From assembly GCA_947598825.1 (NCBI GenBank), contig CANQFM010000003.1, forward strand, positions 62,001 to 126,000: a stretch of DNA of 64,000 nt. The letters run 5' to 3'. Below the pieces are notes generated by a model. That model worked only from the letters and a program-made list of their open reading frames with translations, had not been told where the DNA came from and searched no databases. Each line of letters opens with the position of its first letter. Within the stretch, counting starts at the first letter, position 1. Below, one piece after another: positions 26,304 through 35,049 of the stretch. Origin of the DNA: an uncultured Eisenbergiella sp. (GTDB lineage: Bacteria; Bacillota; Clostridia; Lachnospirales; Lachnospiraceae). Made by a program: the position numbers and the translations under genes.

Positions 26304-27538
26304 GCCTGATCCGCCTTTCCGGCGGCCGACAGTCCCGCCAGATATCCGCTGCTCCAGGCCCATTGCAGATTATAGCCGCCGCATCTGCCGTCCACATCCA
26401 GCATCTCCCCGCACAGATAAAGCCCCGGTATCTTCCTGACGCCAAAATCGTCGCCGATCTGGGCCAAAGGGACGCCGCCCGTACAGACCTGGGACTGGGA
26501 CAGGGGATTGGGCCGGATGACAGATACGACAAAGGCCCGCGCCCGCTCAAAAAAGGCACGAATCTGTCCCTCCTGCGTCTCCCGAACGAGAGACTGCGGA
26601 CTCAGGCCGCAGCTTTTCAGCAGCACCTGCGCAACCTTCTTTGGCAGCATCCCATAGGCCAGCCATTCCAGAGAAGTATCCCGGCAGGCCCGGATCTGTC
26701 TTTCCATAAGGGCGCAAAAACCGGCCTCATCGTATTCCGGGAAAAAATCGATACATGCCGTCACCTGCGCCTTTTGCGCAAGGGCCCTGGACGCAAAACG
26801 GCTCAATTGGAAAACCGGGATCCCGGATATGCCGTACTCCGTTAACTGCAGCTCCCCCGCTTCCTCATATTCCTGCTTTTGGCCACCGCAGCGTATGCGC
26901 AGTCCGATGCGGGCCTGACAGCGCACCCCCGCCAGTTCCTTCCAGAACCTGCCCTCGCAGACAAGGGCGGTGAGCGCGGGCAGAGGTTCCACGACGGGAA
27001 GCCCCAGCCCGGCGGTCAGGTCAAAGCCGTCACAAAAACGTCCCTCCGGCTGGCCTGCGCGGCTGCCGCAGGACAGGATCAGCCGGTCAAAAAGATATTC
27101 TCCGTTGTCCGTCTGCACCACAAACCGGCCGTCCCGGCGGATATGTAGGACCTTACAGCCGCAGACCTGCCGGACCGCCAGCCGCTTTAGTTGGGCGCGC
27201 AGCAGCTCAAGCACGGCTGAGGCCTGCAGATTCCTGGGATACAGATAGCCGTTTTTATCGACGATAAGAAGCCCCCTGGATTCAAAAAAATCCACCGTAT
27301 CCTGCACGCCGAACCGGCCAAACCAGGCGGACAGCCTTTTGGGGTCGCTGCCCGGATAATCGCGCTTTGGCTCAAAATCCCGGTTGGACAGGTTACATCG
27401 GCCATTCCCCGTGGCGAGGATCTTTTTCCCGACCCGATCCTGTCGCTCCAGTACGGTGACGTGACCTCCCTTTTCTGCGGCGGCAATCGCCGCCATCATA
27501 CCGGACGCCCCTGCGCCGACGACGCCGATCTGTTCCAC
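26300..27538 (-). CDS. HI0933/YhiN-family NAD(P)/FAD-dependent oxidoreductase
   Basis: A 412-residue flavoprotein. FAD-binding GVVGAGASGMMAAIAAAEKG at the N-terminus and KKILATGNGRCNLSN are diagnostic of the HI0933 family; the C-terminus has TGGVPLAQIGDD and YLCGEMLDVDGRCGGYNLQ. Substrate is not known for the family. The start is a GTG at 27538 with GGGGAGG 7 bases upstream. It is followed, with 4-base overlap, by a second flavoprotein of a different family, suggesting a joint but unknown role. Confidence 0.92.
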   Translation of the reverse strand: MEQIGVVGAGASGMMAAIAAAEKGGHVTVLERQDRVGKKILATGNGRCNLSNRDFEPKRDYPGSDPKRLSAWFGRFGVQDTVDFFESRGLLIVDKNGYLYPRNLQASAVLELLRAQLKRLAVRQVCGCKVLHIRRDGRFVVQTDNGEYLFDRLILSCGSRAGQPEGRFCDGFDLTAGLGLPVVEPLPALTALVCEGRFWKELAGVRCQARIGLRIRCGGQKQEYEEAGELQLTEYGISGIPVFQLSRFASRALAQKAQVTACIDFFPEYDEAGFCALMERQIRACRDTSLEWLAYGMLPKKVAQVLLKSCGLSPQSLVRETQEGQIRAFFERARAFVVSVIRPNPLSQSQVCTGGVPLAQIGDDFGVRKIPGLYLCGEMLDVDGRCGGYNLQWAWSSGYLAGLSAAGKADQA

Positions 27539-27605
27539 TCAAAATCCTCCCCTTTCCGGGCCTGCCCTGCCCGAAGTTGGGCAAAACAATCCATTTATCA
27601 TGATA

Positions 27606-28229
27606 CTACGAACTTCCGTAAGAAACAAGAAATTTTTCCAGTTCCTCCCGGGAATCCAGCCGCTTTCCCTCCAGAATCTCCCGGCGAAGCCCGCCTGGCA
27701 GAAGCCGCCCGTCTATGTTAGTCGTCATATAAACGCTTTCTTCCCCCTGCCGGTATACCATGACTTTATGATCGATCAACACCAGGTAAAACCCCTCCGT
27801 CCGTTGTTGTTTCCGATAACTTTTCCTCAGCGTGACCCGGTCCGGCGAAAACGCCGTCAGTTCCATGTAAACCAGCCCTTCTTCCCGTTCCTTTAAAGTG
27901 GGCGCGTTCCTCTCTGCCTGTATACAGGACTCCAGTTGGCTCCGGGTCATGTTCTGATATTTCTCCGGAAGGCGCTGGATCCTTTCCTGCGTTTCCCCGG
28001 TATTCAGATCCACAGTCTGCACCAGCAGCTCCGTATCGCTGCCGGTGCTGTCCGGGTTTACCCCCGCCAAAGACACTTCTTCCCCATAGGGAGCTTCTTC
28101 TCCAAACGCTGCCCTTTCGTAAGACCTTCCCGGATAAAAAAAGGAAAGGTACTGTATATGGCCATAAAATCCTGCCCCCAACAGAAAGCAGGAATAAAGA
28201 AAAAAGCCGATCCTTTTCAAACGGCGCAT
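27606..28229 (-). CDS. Membrane-anchored protein with BofC-like C-terminal domain
   Basis: 207 residues: a basic N-terminus, one membrane segment (about 8-30), then an extracytoplasmic region. The C-terminal 65 residues (GFYLVLIDHKVMVYRQ, then LPGGLRREILEGKRL and SREELEKFL) resemble in order and spacing the C-terminal domain of BofC, the Bacillus intercompartmental regulator of pro-sigma-K processing. The middle part (SQLESCIQAERNAP, YMELTAFSPDRVTLRKS) also recalls BofC. The ATG at 28229 is chosen over GTG 28238 by its GAGGGGT site. It lies next to a SpoVB-like flippase and near yqfCD. Function as a sporulation checkpoint is inference. Confidence 0.6.
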   Translation of the reverse strand: MRRLKRIGFFLYSCFLLGAGFYGHIQYLSFFYPGRSYERAAFGEEAPYGEEVSLAGVNPDSTGSDTELLVQTVDLNTGETQERIQRLPEKYQNMTRSQLESCIQAERNAPTLKEREEGLVYMELTAFSPDRVTLRKSYRKQQRTEGFYLVLIDHKVMVYRQGEESVYMTTNIDGRLLPGGLRREILEGKRLDSREELEKFLVSYGSS

Positions 28230-28285
28230 CGATCTCACCCCTCAAAAAGTATCAGCTCATTTTCCCTTTCTTATTCATGCAGGAC

Positions 28286-29932
28286 TTATCTCATGATCCT
28301 GAGCATCCTGGCAAATGCCACCAGCACATCCCCACAGGGGAAGGCTTCCATTTCCCGTTCGGTGGCGCCCTGCAGCACCACCACGGTCACGAAATAGGCC
28401 AAAATGCCTATGACCGCGCAGATCGCCACATTCAGCCCCGCCGGAGCCGCCGAAAGGATCACGAGGCCAAACAAGGCGCAGACCCCCGCCATGACGACGC
28501 TCCCCACCAGAGGGGCCAGCAGGATCCGGATCCAGTTCACCTGGATGCGTCCCAGCCGAAGGGCGCAAAATCCGAAGATCAGACAGAGCAGCACAAAGAG
28601 AACGAGGTTTGCGCACACGACCCCGGACAGATCCATCCCCAACGTACCAAGCAACACACGAAGGACTGCCAGATGCATGACAAAGGCGGCCGCAAGCCCG
28701 ATCAAAAAGGAAAGGGTCCTGTCCATGCCTAGCAAAATCGCGCCCCATACCGCCGCCAGCCCGAAGGGGATCAGGCATAGCCCGCCCAGACGCAGGACGT
28801 TCAAAAGAGGGCCAGGCTGTACGCTGGGCATGAGTGCAGCCAGGATTGGGCCCGCCATCACGCAGAAGAACGCAGCAAAAGGAAACGACAACAGCGTACA
28901 GCAGCGCAGGGAGATCATGCAGCGTTCCCGGCATCGCTTTAAATTGCGCTGTGCAAACCCCACCTGGACGCCGGGTATGATATGCTGTGCAAAGGAAAGC
29001 AGCAAAAATGCCGGCAGGGCCAACAAAGGCCGGATACATCCCGCGTAGGCGCCCCAGCCGGACAGCGGCAGGGTCTCGCCGTTTCCCTGCCCCTTCAAAT
29101 AAAATACCGTCTGCATCAGGCCTGAAAGGGCGAGAAACAAAAGAGTCGCAAAGACGGGGATCGCCTGCCCGATCAGGCTTAAGAGCATGGAAAACTTCCC
29201 TTCCGATAAACTCATCTGGGAAAACTCTGCCTGCTCCCGGAGCATCGGTTTATGCAGGATCCAGGCAAAAACGGATACCACTGCCCAGATCAGGGCCGCC
29301 ACAAGAACGGAAACCGCAGCCCCCAGCGCGCCATACGCCGGGCCATACTGCGCTTCCCTCAGAAGCGCTCCCACCTTTATGCCATAATTCATCAGAGGGC
29401 CGGCAAGCAGCGGTCCTCCCAAAAAAAGCGCCGCAAAAAACAGGATCCGGCTGACTGCGGCCGCCGACAGGCTGCCAAAGCCGTCCATTCCCCCGCACAG
29501 AACCGCCGCGATCACGATAAAGACCAACGCAGGCAGCATCATCCGCAGGCTCATCGACATCAGACGAAGATGCAGCAGCCGTTCCGCCAAAAAATCCGCC
29601 CCCAGAAAACACAGGCCGCCCAGGACCAGGCTGCTCAAAAGCCCTGCTCCCAATGCGGTAGTGACAGCCCGGCGCGCGTCCTTCCCGCGCCCCCGTTCGA
29701 TGCGGCTGGCCGCCAGGGTGGACACCGCTTCATAAAGACCCGCCGCCAGCGGCGCGGCCAACAGGAAAAACCAGTCAAAAGCTACAGCATAATAGGCGCT
29801 GCCGTCCTGCCCGTATATCCCGTTGAGCCAGATCCTGCGAAGCAGGGCCAGCAGGGCCGCCACATAAGCCACTGTCGTTACCGTATTCTCAGGCAGTTGG
29901 AGATTTCCCCGTTTCTTCTTCTGTCTTTTCAC
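28286..29932 (-). CDS. MOP-superfamily lipid flippase (SpoVB/MurJ-like)
   Basis: A 548-residue polytopic protein with about 14 hydrophobic segments, the size and layout of polysaccharide/lipid-II flippases. The N-terminal AALLALLRRIWLNGIYG segment and FAQHIIPGVQVGFAQRN are compatible with the SpoVB/Wzx branch. SpoVB-type members export lipid-linked cortex precursors during sporulation; MurJ-type members serve vegetative wall synthesis. Which applies cannot be read from sequence, though the neighbours favour sporulation. GTG start with GGGAG 9 bases upstream. Confidence 0.75.
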   Translation of the reverse strand: MKRQKKKRGNLQLPENTVTTVAYVAALLALLRRIWLNGIYGQDGSAYYAVAFDWFFLLAAPLAAGLYEAVSTLAASRIERGRGKDARRAVTTALGAGLLSSLVLGGLCFLGADFLAERLLHLRLMSMSLRMMLPALVFIVIAAVLCGGMDGFGSLSAAAVSRILFFAALFLGGPLLAGPLMNYGIKVGALLREAQYGPAYGALGAAVSVLVAALIWAVVSVFAWILHKPMLREQAEFSQMSLSEGKFSMLLSLIGQAIPVFATLLFLALSGLMQTVFYLKGQGNGETLPLSGWGAYAGCIRPLLALPAFLLLSFAQHIIPGVQVGFAQRNLKRCRERCMISLRCCTLLSFPFAAFFCVMAGPILAALMPSVQPGPLLNVLRLGGLCLIPFGLAAVWGAILLGMDRTLSFLIGLAAAFVMHLAVLRVLLGTLGMDLSGVVCANLVLFVLLCLIFGFCALRLGRIQVNWIRILLAPLVGSVVMAGVCALFGLVILSAAPAGLNVAICAVIGILAYFVTVVVLQGATEREMEAFPCGDVLVAFARMLRIMR

Positions 29933-29954
29933 GATTTCTTGCTCCCGTCTTGAT

Positions 29955-30461
29955 TCATTCTACGTCCCTGGTAATGCCCAGAGAGGCCAAAATCCGCTCC
30001 TGTTTTTCTTCCATGACGGCCGCTTCCTCTGCCGTTTCGTGATCGTAACCGCAAAGGTGCAGCATGCTGTGGGCCACCAGAAAGGCAAACTCCCGCCTCA
30101 CGGAATGTCCGTAGGCGGCCGCCTGCTGTACGACCCGGTCCGCAGAAAGGATGATCTGGCCCAGAAGCAGTTGCCCGCTGTCCGGATCGAAGCAGTCCGC
30201 CACGCTCTCTTCGGCCACCTCAAAACCCGCCTCCCGTTCAAAGGAAAGGCCCGGAAAACTCAGCACGTCCGTCTGGGCGTCCACGCCCCGGTACTGCCTG
30301 TTGAACGACCGGATGCCCTCGCTGTCCGTAATGAGAAGCTCCACCTGGGCTTCATATGGGCACCCTTCCGCCTCCAGCACGGCATCCGCCACCTGTTTTG
30401 TCAATTCCAGCGGAGAAAAGGGAAACTCTGCTCCCGTTTCATTTTCCAAACAGACTGTCAT
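29955..30461 (-). CDS. ybeY: Endoribonuclease YbeY (16S rRNA maturation)
   Basis: A single-strand-specific metal-dependent RNase involved in 16S 3'-end processing and ribosome quality control. The HxxxHxxxxxH zinc motif is seen in HSMLHLCGYDHE (about residues 130-141), and DVLSFPGLSF in the middle is also typical. 168 residues, normal. ATG with AGAGG upstream. It is 5 bases after phoH, the standard phoH-ybeY pairing. Confidence 0.95.
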   Translation of the reverse strand: MTVCLENETGAEFPFSPLELTKQVADAVLEAEGCPYEAQVELLITDSEGIRSFNRQYRGVDAQTDVLSFPGLSFEREAGFEVAEESVADCFDPDSGQLLLGQIILSADRVVQQAAAYGHSVRREFAFLVAHSMLHLCGYDHETAEEAAVMEEKQERILASLGITRDVE

Positions 30462-30466
30462 ACTTC

Positions 30467-31486
30467 TTACCTCTTCGGGTTCTTCCCGCGTATCTTCGTC
30501 CGTTTCTGATCTCTGGACTGCCGGTAGGCCTCCCTGGATTCATAATCCTCGTAGGCCTTTACGATCTTCTGCACCAGGGGATGCCTGACCACGTCGCGGC
30601 TCGTCAGCCTGCAAAAAGCGATATCCTCTATACCTGCCAGCACTTTGGCGGCGACATCCAGCCCGGAAACGGCGCCGGGGGCCAGATCCTTCTGGGAAGC
30701 GTCTCCCGTCACTACCACTTTGGAACCGAAGCCGATCCTGGTCAGAAACATCTTCATCTGTGCCGGCGTCGTGTTCTGCGCCTCATCCAGGATAATATAG
30801 GCATTGTCCAGCGTCCTGCCGCGCATATAGGCCAGGGGCGCCACTTCGATCAGCCCCTTTTCCATATTCTTCTGAAAACTCTCTACCCCCATGATCTGAT
30901 AAAGCGCGTCATAGAGGGGCCGTAAATACGGATCCACCTTGCTCTGCAGATCCCCCGGCAAAAAACCTAACTTCTCTCCCGCTTCAATGGCCGGCCGGGT
31001 CAGAATGATACGCTCCACCTCATTGGCCTTGAATGCGGTGATCGCCATGGCCATGGCCAGATAGGTCTTCCCCGTGCCCGCAGGCCCCAGCCCGAATACG
31101 ATCATCTTTTCCCGGATCGCATCCACATAAGCTTTCTGTCCCAGCGTCCGTGGCTTGACCGGTTTGCCGTTCACCGTATGGCAGATCAGGTCCTCCTCGA
31201 TGGAAAGCAGGGCGTCCTGCCGGTCCTCCATGCTCATGGCGATAGCGTAATCCACATTCTGCTCCTGAATCTGATTCCCCCTCCGGGAAATCTCATACAA
31301 CTGCCGCAGGACCGAAATGGCCTTGTCCACCATGGGTTCGTTCCCGCTCACCCGGACGGAACCGTCGCGATCCACGATATCCACAGAAAAGGCGCGCTCC
31401 AGCTTTTTGAGATAGCTGTCGAACTCCCCGAAAATATTGCGGATATGGACGGCCTCCAAATGCAAAAACTCTTCCTTAAACGTCAT
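30467..31486 (-). CDS. PhoH-family ATPase
   Basis: A 339-residue P-loop protein associated with RNA metabolism. N-terminal KH-like region (about 1-100), then Walker A GPAGTGKTYLAMA and Walker B YIILDEAQNTTPAQMKMFLT. In Firmicutes this gene lies between yqfD and ybeY, exactly as here. The precise biochemical role is not settled. ATG with TGGAG 7 bases upstream, one base after the yqfD stop. Confidence 0.93.
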   Translation of the reverse strand: MTFKEEFLHLEAVHIRNIFGEFDSYLKKLERAFSVDIVDRDGSVRVSGNEPMVDKAISVLRQLYEISRRGNQIQEQNVDYAIAMSMEDRQDALLSIEEDLICHTVNGKPVKPRTLGQKAYVDAIREKMIVFGLGPAGTGKTYLAMAMAITAFKANEVERIILTRPAIEAGEKLGFLPGDLQSKVDPYLRPLYDALYQIMGVESFQKNMEKGLIEVAPLAYMRGRTLDNAYIILDEAQNTTPAQMKMFLTRIGFGSKVVVTGDASQKDLAPGAVSGLDVAAKVLAGIEDIAFCRLTSRDVVRHPLVQKIVKAYEDYESREAYRQSRDQKRTKIRGKNPKR

Positions 31487-31487
31487 C

Positions 31488-32723
31488 TTATACTCCAGAT
31501 AGGGCTTGCTCCTCAGGATCCGAAGCCTGCAGCACGACCGCCTCCTGATGCACCGTCAGACTTCCCGATAAAAGGAGCCCACTTGTCCCTTTTACTATTT
31601 TAACATCTTTTTGTATAATGTGTACCCCTTTTTCTTCAAAACCCTCAATTATTTTTCCAAACCGCTTTTCTAACAGGGCAAGGGCGCTCTCTTCATCGTA
31701 TACCGCATCCACGGGGAGATATTCCCGACAGGTGATCCGTCCTGAGAAAACGGGCAGATCGATCTGTCCGAAAAGCCGCAGCCGCTCCTCCTGCATGATG
31801 GCGTCATATTTTACATAATTGCACCGCAGGGGCGGAAAGGAAACGCGATGGCCGAACACAGAAAGGAACCGAAAACTCCTGGTCCGCCCCGTGTAATTTT
31901 TATAAGTGTAGGAAAACGGCTGGAAAAGCTGTATCGGCTCCTCATATTCCAGCACCACGTCCCCGTCCGCGATCTTTTTTTCCCACTCCCGGATCGTACC
32001 GTCGTCGTTTATCACAGGTACCGGCCCGGCGATCAGGATATCCCCTTTTTGCACGCTGTCCCCCTGTTTTACCTGCGGGACCCCGGATCTGGTGAGGATA
32101 CTGGTCACGATCCCCGTCTTTGCGGCCACCAGATCCGCCCCGTCCAGAAACTTCTTCGCCTGGGCATTTTGCTGCTCTTCCCTGGTGGGCAGTTCATTTT
32201 CCTTGATCTGCACGATCAGTTTGGTCCCCGTCAGCCTGACGGAAGTCCAGGTGACCTGGGAAAAGGAGGCGCGCAGGGATTCCTCCAGCTCCTCGAGCTT
32301 CAGGTCGCTCTTTGGCGTGCCGTATCCCACTCCCTGCGCGGCCAGAAAGCCGGACAGTTCATCCTGCGTGATCCGCTCATTGCCCAGAAACTCGATGGCC
32401 CAGACAAAGCGGGACATATACAGCAAAAAGCACAGACAAAAAAGGACGCCCAGCACAAACATCTTTCGCCGCTTTACGTCCTTCATGAAAAAGGGCAGCC
32501 CGTACCTTTCCAGGATGGCCACCCTTGTTTTCGTTTTCTTTACGATGTCCCGGAGCAAGTAGAAATCCGCAAGGCTTACATACATCGTGTAAGCGCCTCC
32601 GTACCCGGCTACGCCCCAAAGGACGATCCCCCGGTTGGTGCAAAGGTTCATGAAACGCTCCGGGGAATAGCCCCACACTTTGATCTTTAAATACCCTTTC
32701 AGATACCGAATGGCTCCTATCAT
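31488..32723 (-). CDS. yqfD: Sporulation protein YqfD
   Basis: A 411-residue protein needed for endospore formation in Bacillus, where it is made in the mother cell. One N-terminal membrane segment (about residues 90-110, KMFVLGVLFCLCFLLYM) follows a cytoplasmic part; the rest is extracytoplasmic, with a FtsQ/POTRA-like start (WAIEFLGNERITQDEL) and IQIKENELPTREE-type strands. The ATG at 32723 with GGAGG 6 bases upstream is preferred over an ATG four codons earlier. It follows yqfC, as in Bacillus. Confidence 0.92.
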   Translation of the reverse strand: MIGAIRYLKGYLKIKVWGYSPERFMNLCTNRGIVLWGVAGYGGAYTMYVSLADFYLLRDIVKKTKTRVAILERYGLPFFMKDVKRRKMFVLGVLFCLCFLLYMSRFVWAIEFLGNERITQDELSGFLAAQGVGYGTPKSDLKLEELEESLRASFSQVTWTSVRLTGTKLIVQIKENELPTREEQQNAQAKKFLDGADLVAAKTGIVTSILTRSGVPQVKQGDSVQKGDILIAGPVPVINDDGTIREWEKKIADGDVVLEYEEPIQLFQPFSYTYKNYTGRTRSFRFLSVFGHRVSFPPLRCNYVKYDAIMQEERLRLFGQIDLPVFSGRITCREYLPVDAVYDEESALALLEKRFGKIIEGFEEKGVHIIQKDVKIVKGTSGLLLSGSLTVHQEAVVLQASDPEEQALSGV

Positions 32724-32804
32724 ACTTTCCTCCATGCAAACGGCGCAGGCGGGCGGCGCGCCAGGATTTCGGATCCTGCGCTTAAAATCCCGCGTTTTGT
32801 GTCG

Positions 32805-33113
32805 CTAAAGATAGCTGATCTCGGCTATTTTCCCCTCGATCTTCATATCTTCATTCGTATAATAGGAAATCCTGAGGCACTGTCCCCGGATCCGGATCCG
32901 GCATGTTTTCCCCTGCAGCATAATGCAGCATTCCGTATATTCCAGAATACCCCTGTAGTTTTCCACCAGCGCCTGGGCGTCGCCGATGACCGTCACAATA
33001 GACGCCCCCAGCATCATATCCCTGGGCAGTTTGAGGGAATCCACCAACAGTTCCTTCGCGCTTTTCTCTATCGCGTTTGATTCCGCTTTTTTGGCCTGTT
33101 TTTTTCTGATCAT
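32805..33113 (-). CDS. yqfC: Sporulation protein YqfC (YabP family)
   Basis: A 102-residue YabP/YqfC-fold protein. The stretch ELLVDSLKLPRDMMLGASIV, then the G.L..ENYRGILEY region and a C-terminal GKIAEISYL, match the family. In Bacillus it is expressed in the mother cell under sigma-E. The ribosome site is unusually close (GGAG 1-2 bases before the ATG), so translation may be weak, or the start may differ. The 69-base gap to yqfD has no strong signal. Confidence 0.9.
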   Translation of the reverse strand: MIRKKQAKKAESNAIEKSAKELLVDSLKLPRDMMLGASIVTVIGDAQALVENYRGILEYTECCIMLQGKTCRIRIRGQCLRISYYTNEDMKIEGKIAEISYL

Positions 33114-33146
33114 GCTCCATTATATGAGCAGGCCCCGCCCTTTATG

Positions 33147-33626
33147 TCACTTGTGATAGGGTTCGTTTGCGGCTATACGGAAACCCCTGTAGATCTGTTC
33201 CAGCAAAATGACCCGCATAAGCTGATGGGGAAAGGTCATATCGGAAAAGCTGAGACACTCATCCGCCCGCTCCAGGACGCTGGGATGCAGGCCCAGGGAT
33301 CCGCCGATGACAAAGAGCACGTCGCTTTTGCCCGAAAGTCCGAGGGCGCTCAGCTTTCTGGAAAAAGCGACGCTGTCCAGCTTTTTGCCCCGGATCGCCA
33401 GAACGATGCAATAGCTTTCCGGCCGGATATGGGGGAGCAGGCGGCTGGCCTCCCGCCTAAGGATCTGTTCTTCCAGCCCGCCTTTTCCGCCGTCCGGCGT
33501 CTTTTCATCCTCCACCTCCAGGATCTGCAGCCTGCAGTAACGGCTCAGCCGCTTTTGAAACTCTGCGACCGCATCCCGGTAAAATTTTTCCTTGATCTTG
33601 CCGACGGCGAGGATCGTAATCTTCAT
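33147..33626 (-). CDS. rlmH: 23S rRNA (pseudouridine1915-N3)-methyltransferase RlmH
   Basis: A SPOUT-class methyltransferase of 159 residues modifying helix 69 of 23S rRNA. The start ATG at 33626 (MKITILAVGKIKEKFY) is the family N-terminus; a longer reading to 33803 lies inside the next gene. The cofactor-binding knot is visible as VIGGSLGLHPSVL, and the C-terminus HQLMRVILLEQIYRGFRI...PYHK is almost invariant in the family. It lies 8 bases after nfnB. Confidence 0.96.
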   Translation of the reverse strand: MKITILAVGKIKEKFYRDAVAEFQKRLSRYCRLQILEVEDEKTPDGGKGGLEEQILRREASRLLPHIRPESYCIVLAIRGKKLDSVAFSRKLSALGLSGKSDVLFVIGGSLGLHPSVLERADECLSFSDMTFPHQLMRVILLEQIYRGFRIAANEPYHK

Positions 33627-33634
33627 CGCTTTCC

Positions 33635-35032
33635 CTAAAACCGCGCGCAGCCCGAAAGGTATTCGTCTATCCCCCTGGCGCCGGCCTTTCCGGCCCCCAT
33701 GGCCAGGATGACCGTCGCGGCGCCGGTGACGGCGTCGCCGCCCGCATAAACGCCCTCCTTGCTGGTCCGGCCGTCGGCCTCGTCCGCAACGATGCACTGC
33801 CACTTATTGGTTTCCAACCCTTTTGTCGTGGAAGAAATCAGCGGATTGGGAGAAGTCCCCAGCGCCATGATGACCGTATCCAGTTCCAGCGTAAACTCGG
33901 AACCCTCTACCACCACGGGGCGCCTTCTGCCGGATGCGTCGGGCTCGCCCAGTTCCATGCGCACACAGGTCATCCCTTTCACCCAGCCCTTTTCATCGGT
34001 CAGAATCTCTACCGGATTGGTCAACAGGTCGAAGATGATACCCTCTTCCTTGGCGTGATGTACTTCTTCCACACGGGCCGGCAGCTCCGCCTCGCTTCTC
34101 CTGTAGACGATATGCACTTCGGCGCCCAGCCGCAGGGCCGTCCTGGCCGCGTCCATAGCCACGTTGCCGCCGCCTACCACTGCCACTTTTTTACTCTTCA
34201 TAATAGGCGTAGGCGCATCGGCGCTGAAGGCCTTCATCAGATTGCTCCTGGTCAGATATTCGTTGGCGGAAAAGACGCCGTTGGCGTTCTCTCCGCGAAT
34301 CCCCATGAATTTGGGCAGTCCGGCGCCGGAACCGATGAAAACCGCCGAAAACCCTTCTTCGTTCAGCAATTCGTCGATGGTAACGGATTTTCCCACAATG
34401 ACGTTCGTCTCAATGGTCACGCCCAGGGACTTCACATTCTCGATCTCTTTTTTCACGACGGCTTCCTTGGGAAGACGGAACTCCGGGATGCCATACACAA
34501 GCACGCCGCCGGGCTCATGCAGAGCTTCAAAAATGGTGACGTCGTATCCCATCTTTGCGAGATCCCCGGCGCATGTCAAACCGGCGGGGCCGGAGCCGAT
34601 AACCGCTACCTTCTTGCCCTTTTTCTCTAAGGCGCCCTGAGGTTTGATCCCTTCCTCACGCGCCCAGTCTGCTACAAAGCGCTCCAGCTTGCCAATGGAG
34701 ATTGGTTCGCCCTTGATGCCGCGTATGCATTTGCCCTCGCACTGCGTCTCCTGCGGACATACGCGCCCGCAGACCGCAGGCAGAGCGCTGGACTGGCTGA
34801 TGACCTGATAGGCGGCTTCTATATCGCCCTGCTTCACTTTGCCGATAAAGGCGGGAATGTCGATGGCCACAGGGCATCCCTTTACGCACTGCGCGTTTTT
34901 GCAGCCGATACAGCGCGCCGCTTCTTCCATGGCTTCTTCTCTATTGTAGCCCAGGCAGACCTCTTCAAAGTTTGCCGCCCGCTCTTTCGCTTCCTGTTCC
35001 CGCACCGGGACTTTCTTCAAGATATCTCCCAT
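33635..35032 (-). CDS. nfnB: NfnB-type large subunit / GltA-like NADPH-dependent oxidoreductase
   Basis: 465-residue iron-sulfur flavoprotein. The N-terminal [4Fe-4S] region has CIGCKNAQCVKGCPV and a second Cys set VCGRVCPQETQCEGKCIRG. It is followed by two nucleotide-binding folds (VIGSGPAGLTCAGDLAKMG for FAD; VVGGGNVAMDAARTALRLG for NADPH). Paired with the next gene it forms the NADH-dependent ferredoxin:NADP oxidoreductase, which bifurcates electrons between NAD and ferredoxin; annotation as glutamate synthase small subunit is the usual alternative. No large glutamate synthase subunit lies nearby. ATG 35032 with AAGGAAGG upstream. Confidence 0.88.
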   Translation of the reverse strand: MGDILKKVPVREQEAKERAANFEEVCLGYNREEAMEEAARCIGCKNAQCVKGCPVAIDIPAFIGKVKQGDIEAAYQVISQSSALPAVCGRVCPQETQCEGKCIRGIKGEPISIGKLERFVADWAREEGIKPQGALEKKGKKVAVIGSGPAGLTCAGDLAKMGYDVTIFEALHEPGGVLVYGIPEFRLPKEAVVKKEIENVKSLGVTIETNVIVGKSVTIDELLNEEGFSAVFIGSGAGLPKFMGIRGENANGVFSANEYLTRSNLMKAFSADAPTPIMKSKKVAVVGGGNVAMDAARTALRLGAEVHIVYRRSEAELPARVEEVHHAKEEGIIFDLLTNPVEILTDEKGWVKGMTCVRMELGEPDASGRRRPVVVEGSEFTLELDTVIMALGTSPNPLISSTTKGLETNKWQCIVADEADGRTSKEGVYAGGDAVTGAATVILAMGAGKAGARGIDEYLSGCARF

Positions 35033-35049
35033 GATGTTTCCTTCCTTTC

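Noticed and set aside
25041..26309. 422-codon plus-strand reading frame opposite the COG2509 flavoprotein
   Set aside because: It is an antisense shadow of a motif-rich gene, with no ribosome site and His/Pro/Arg-biased composition typical of reversed GC-rich coding DNA.
33119..33126. CATATAAT as a sigma-E -10 box for yqfC
   Set aside because: It lies only 5 bases from the yqfC start codon, which would leave no leader, and the -35 match is poor.
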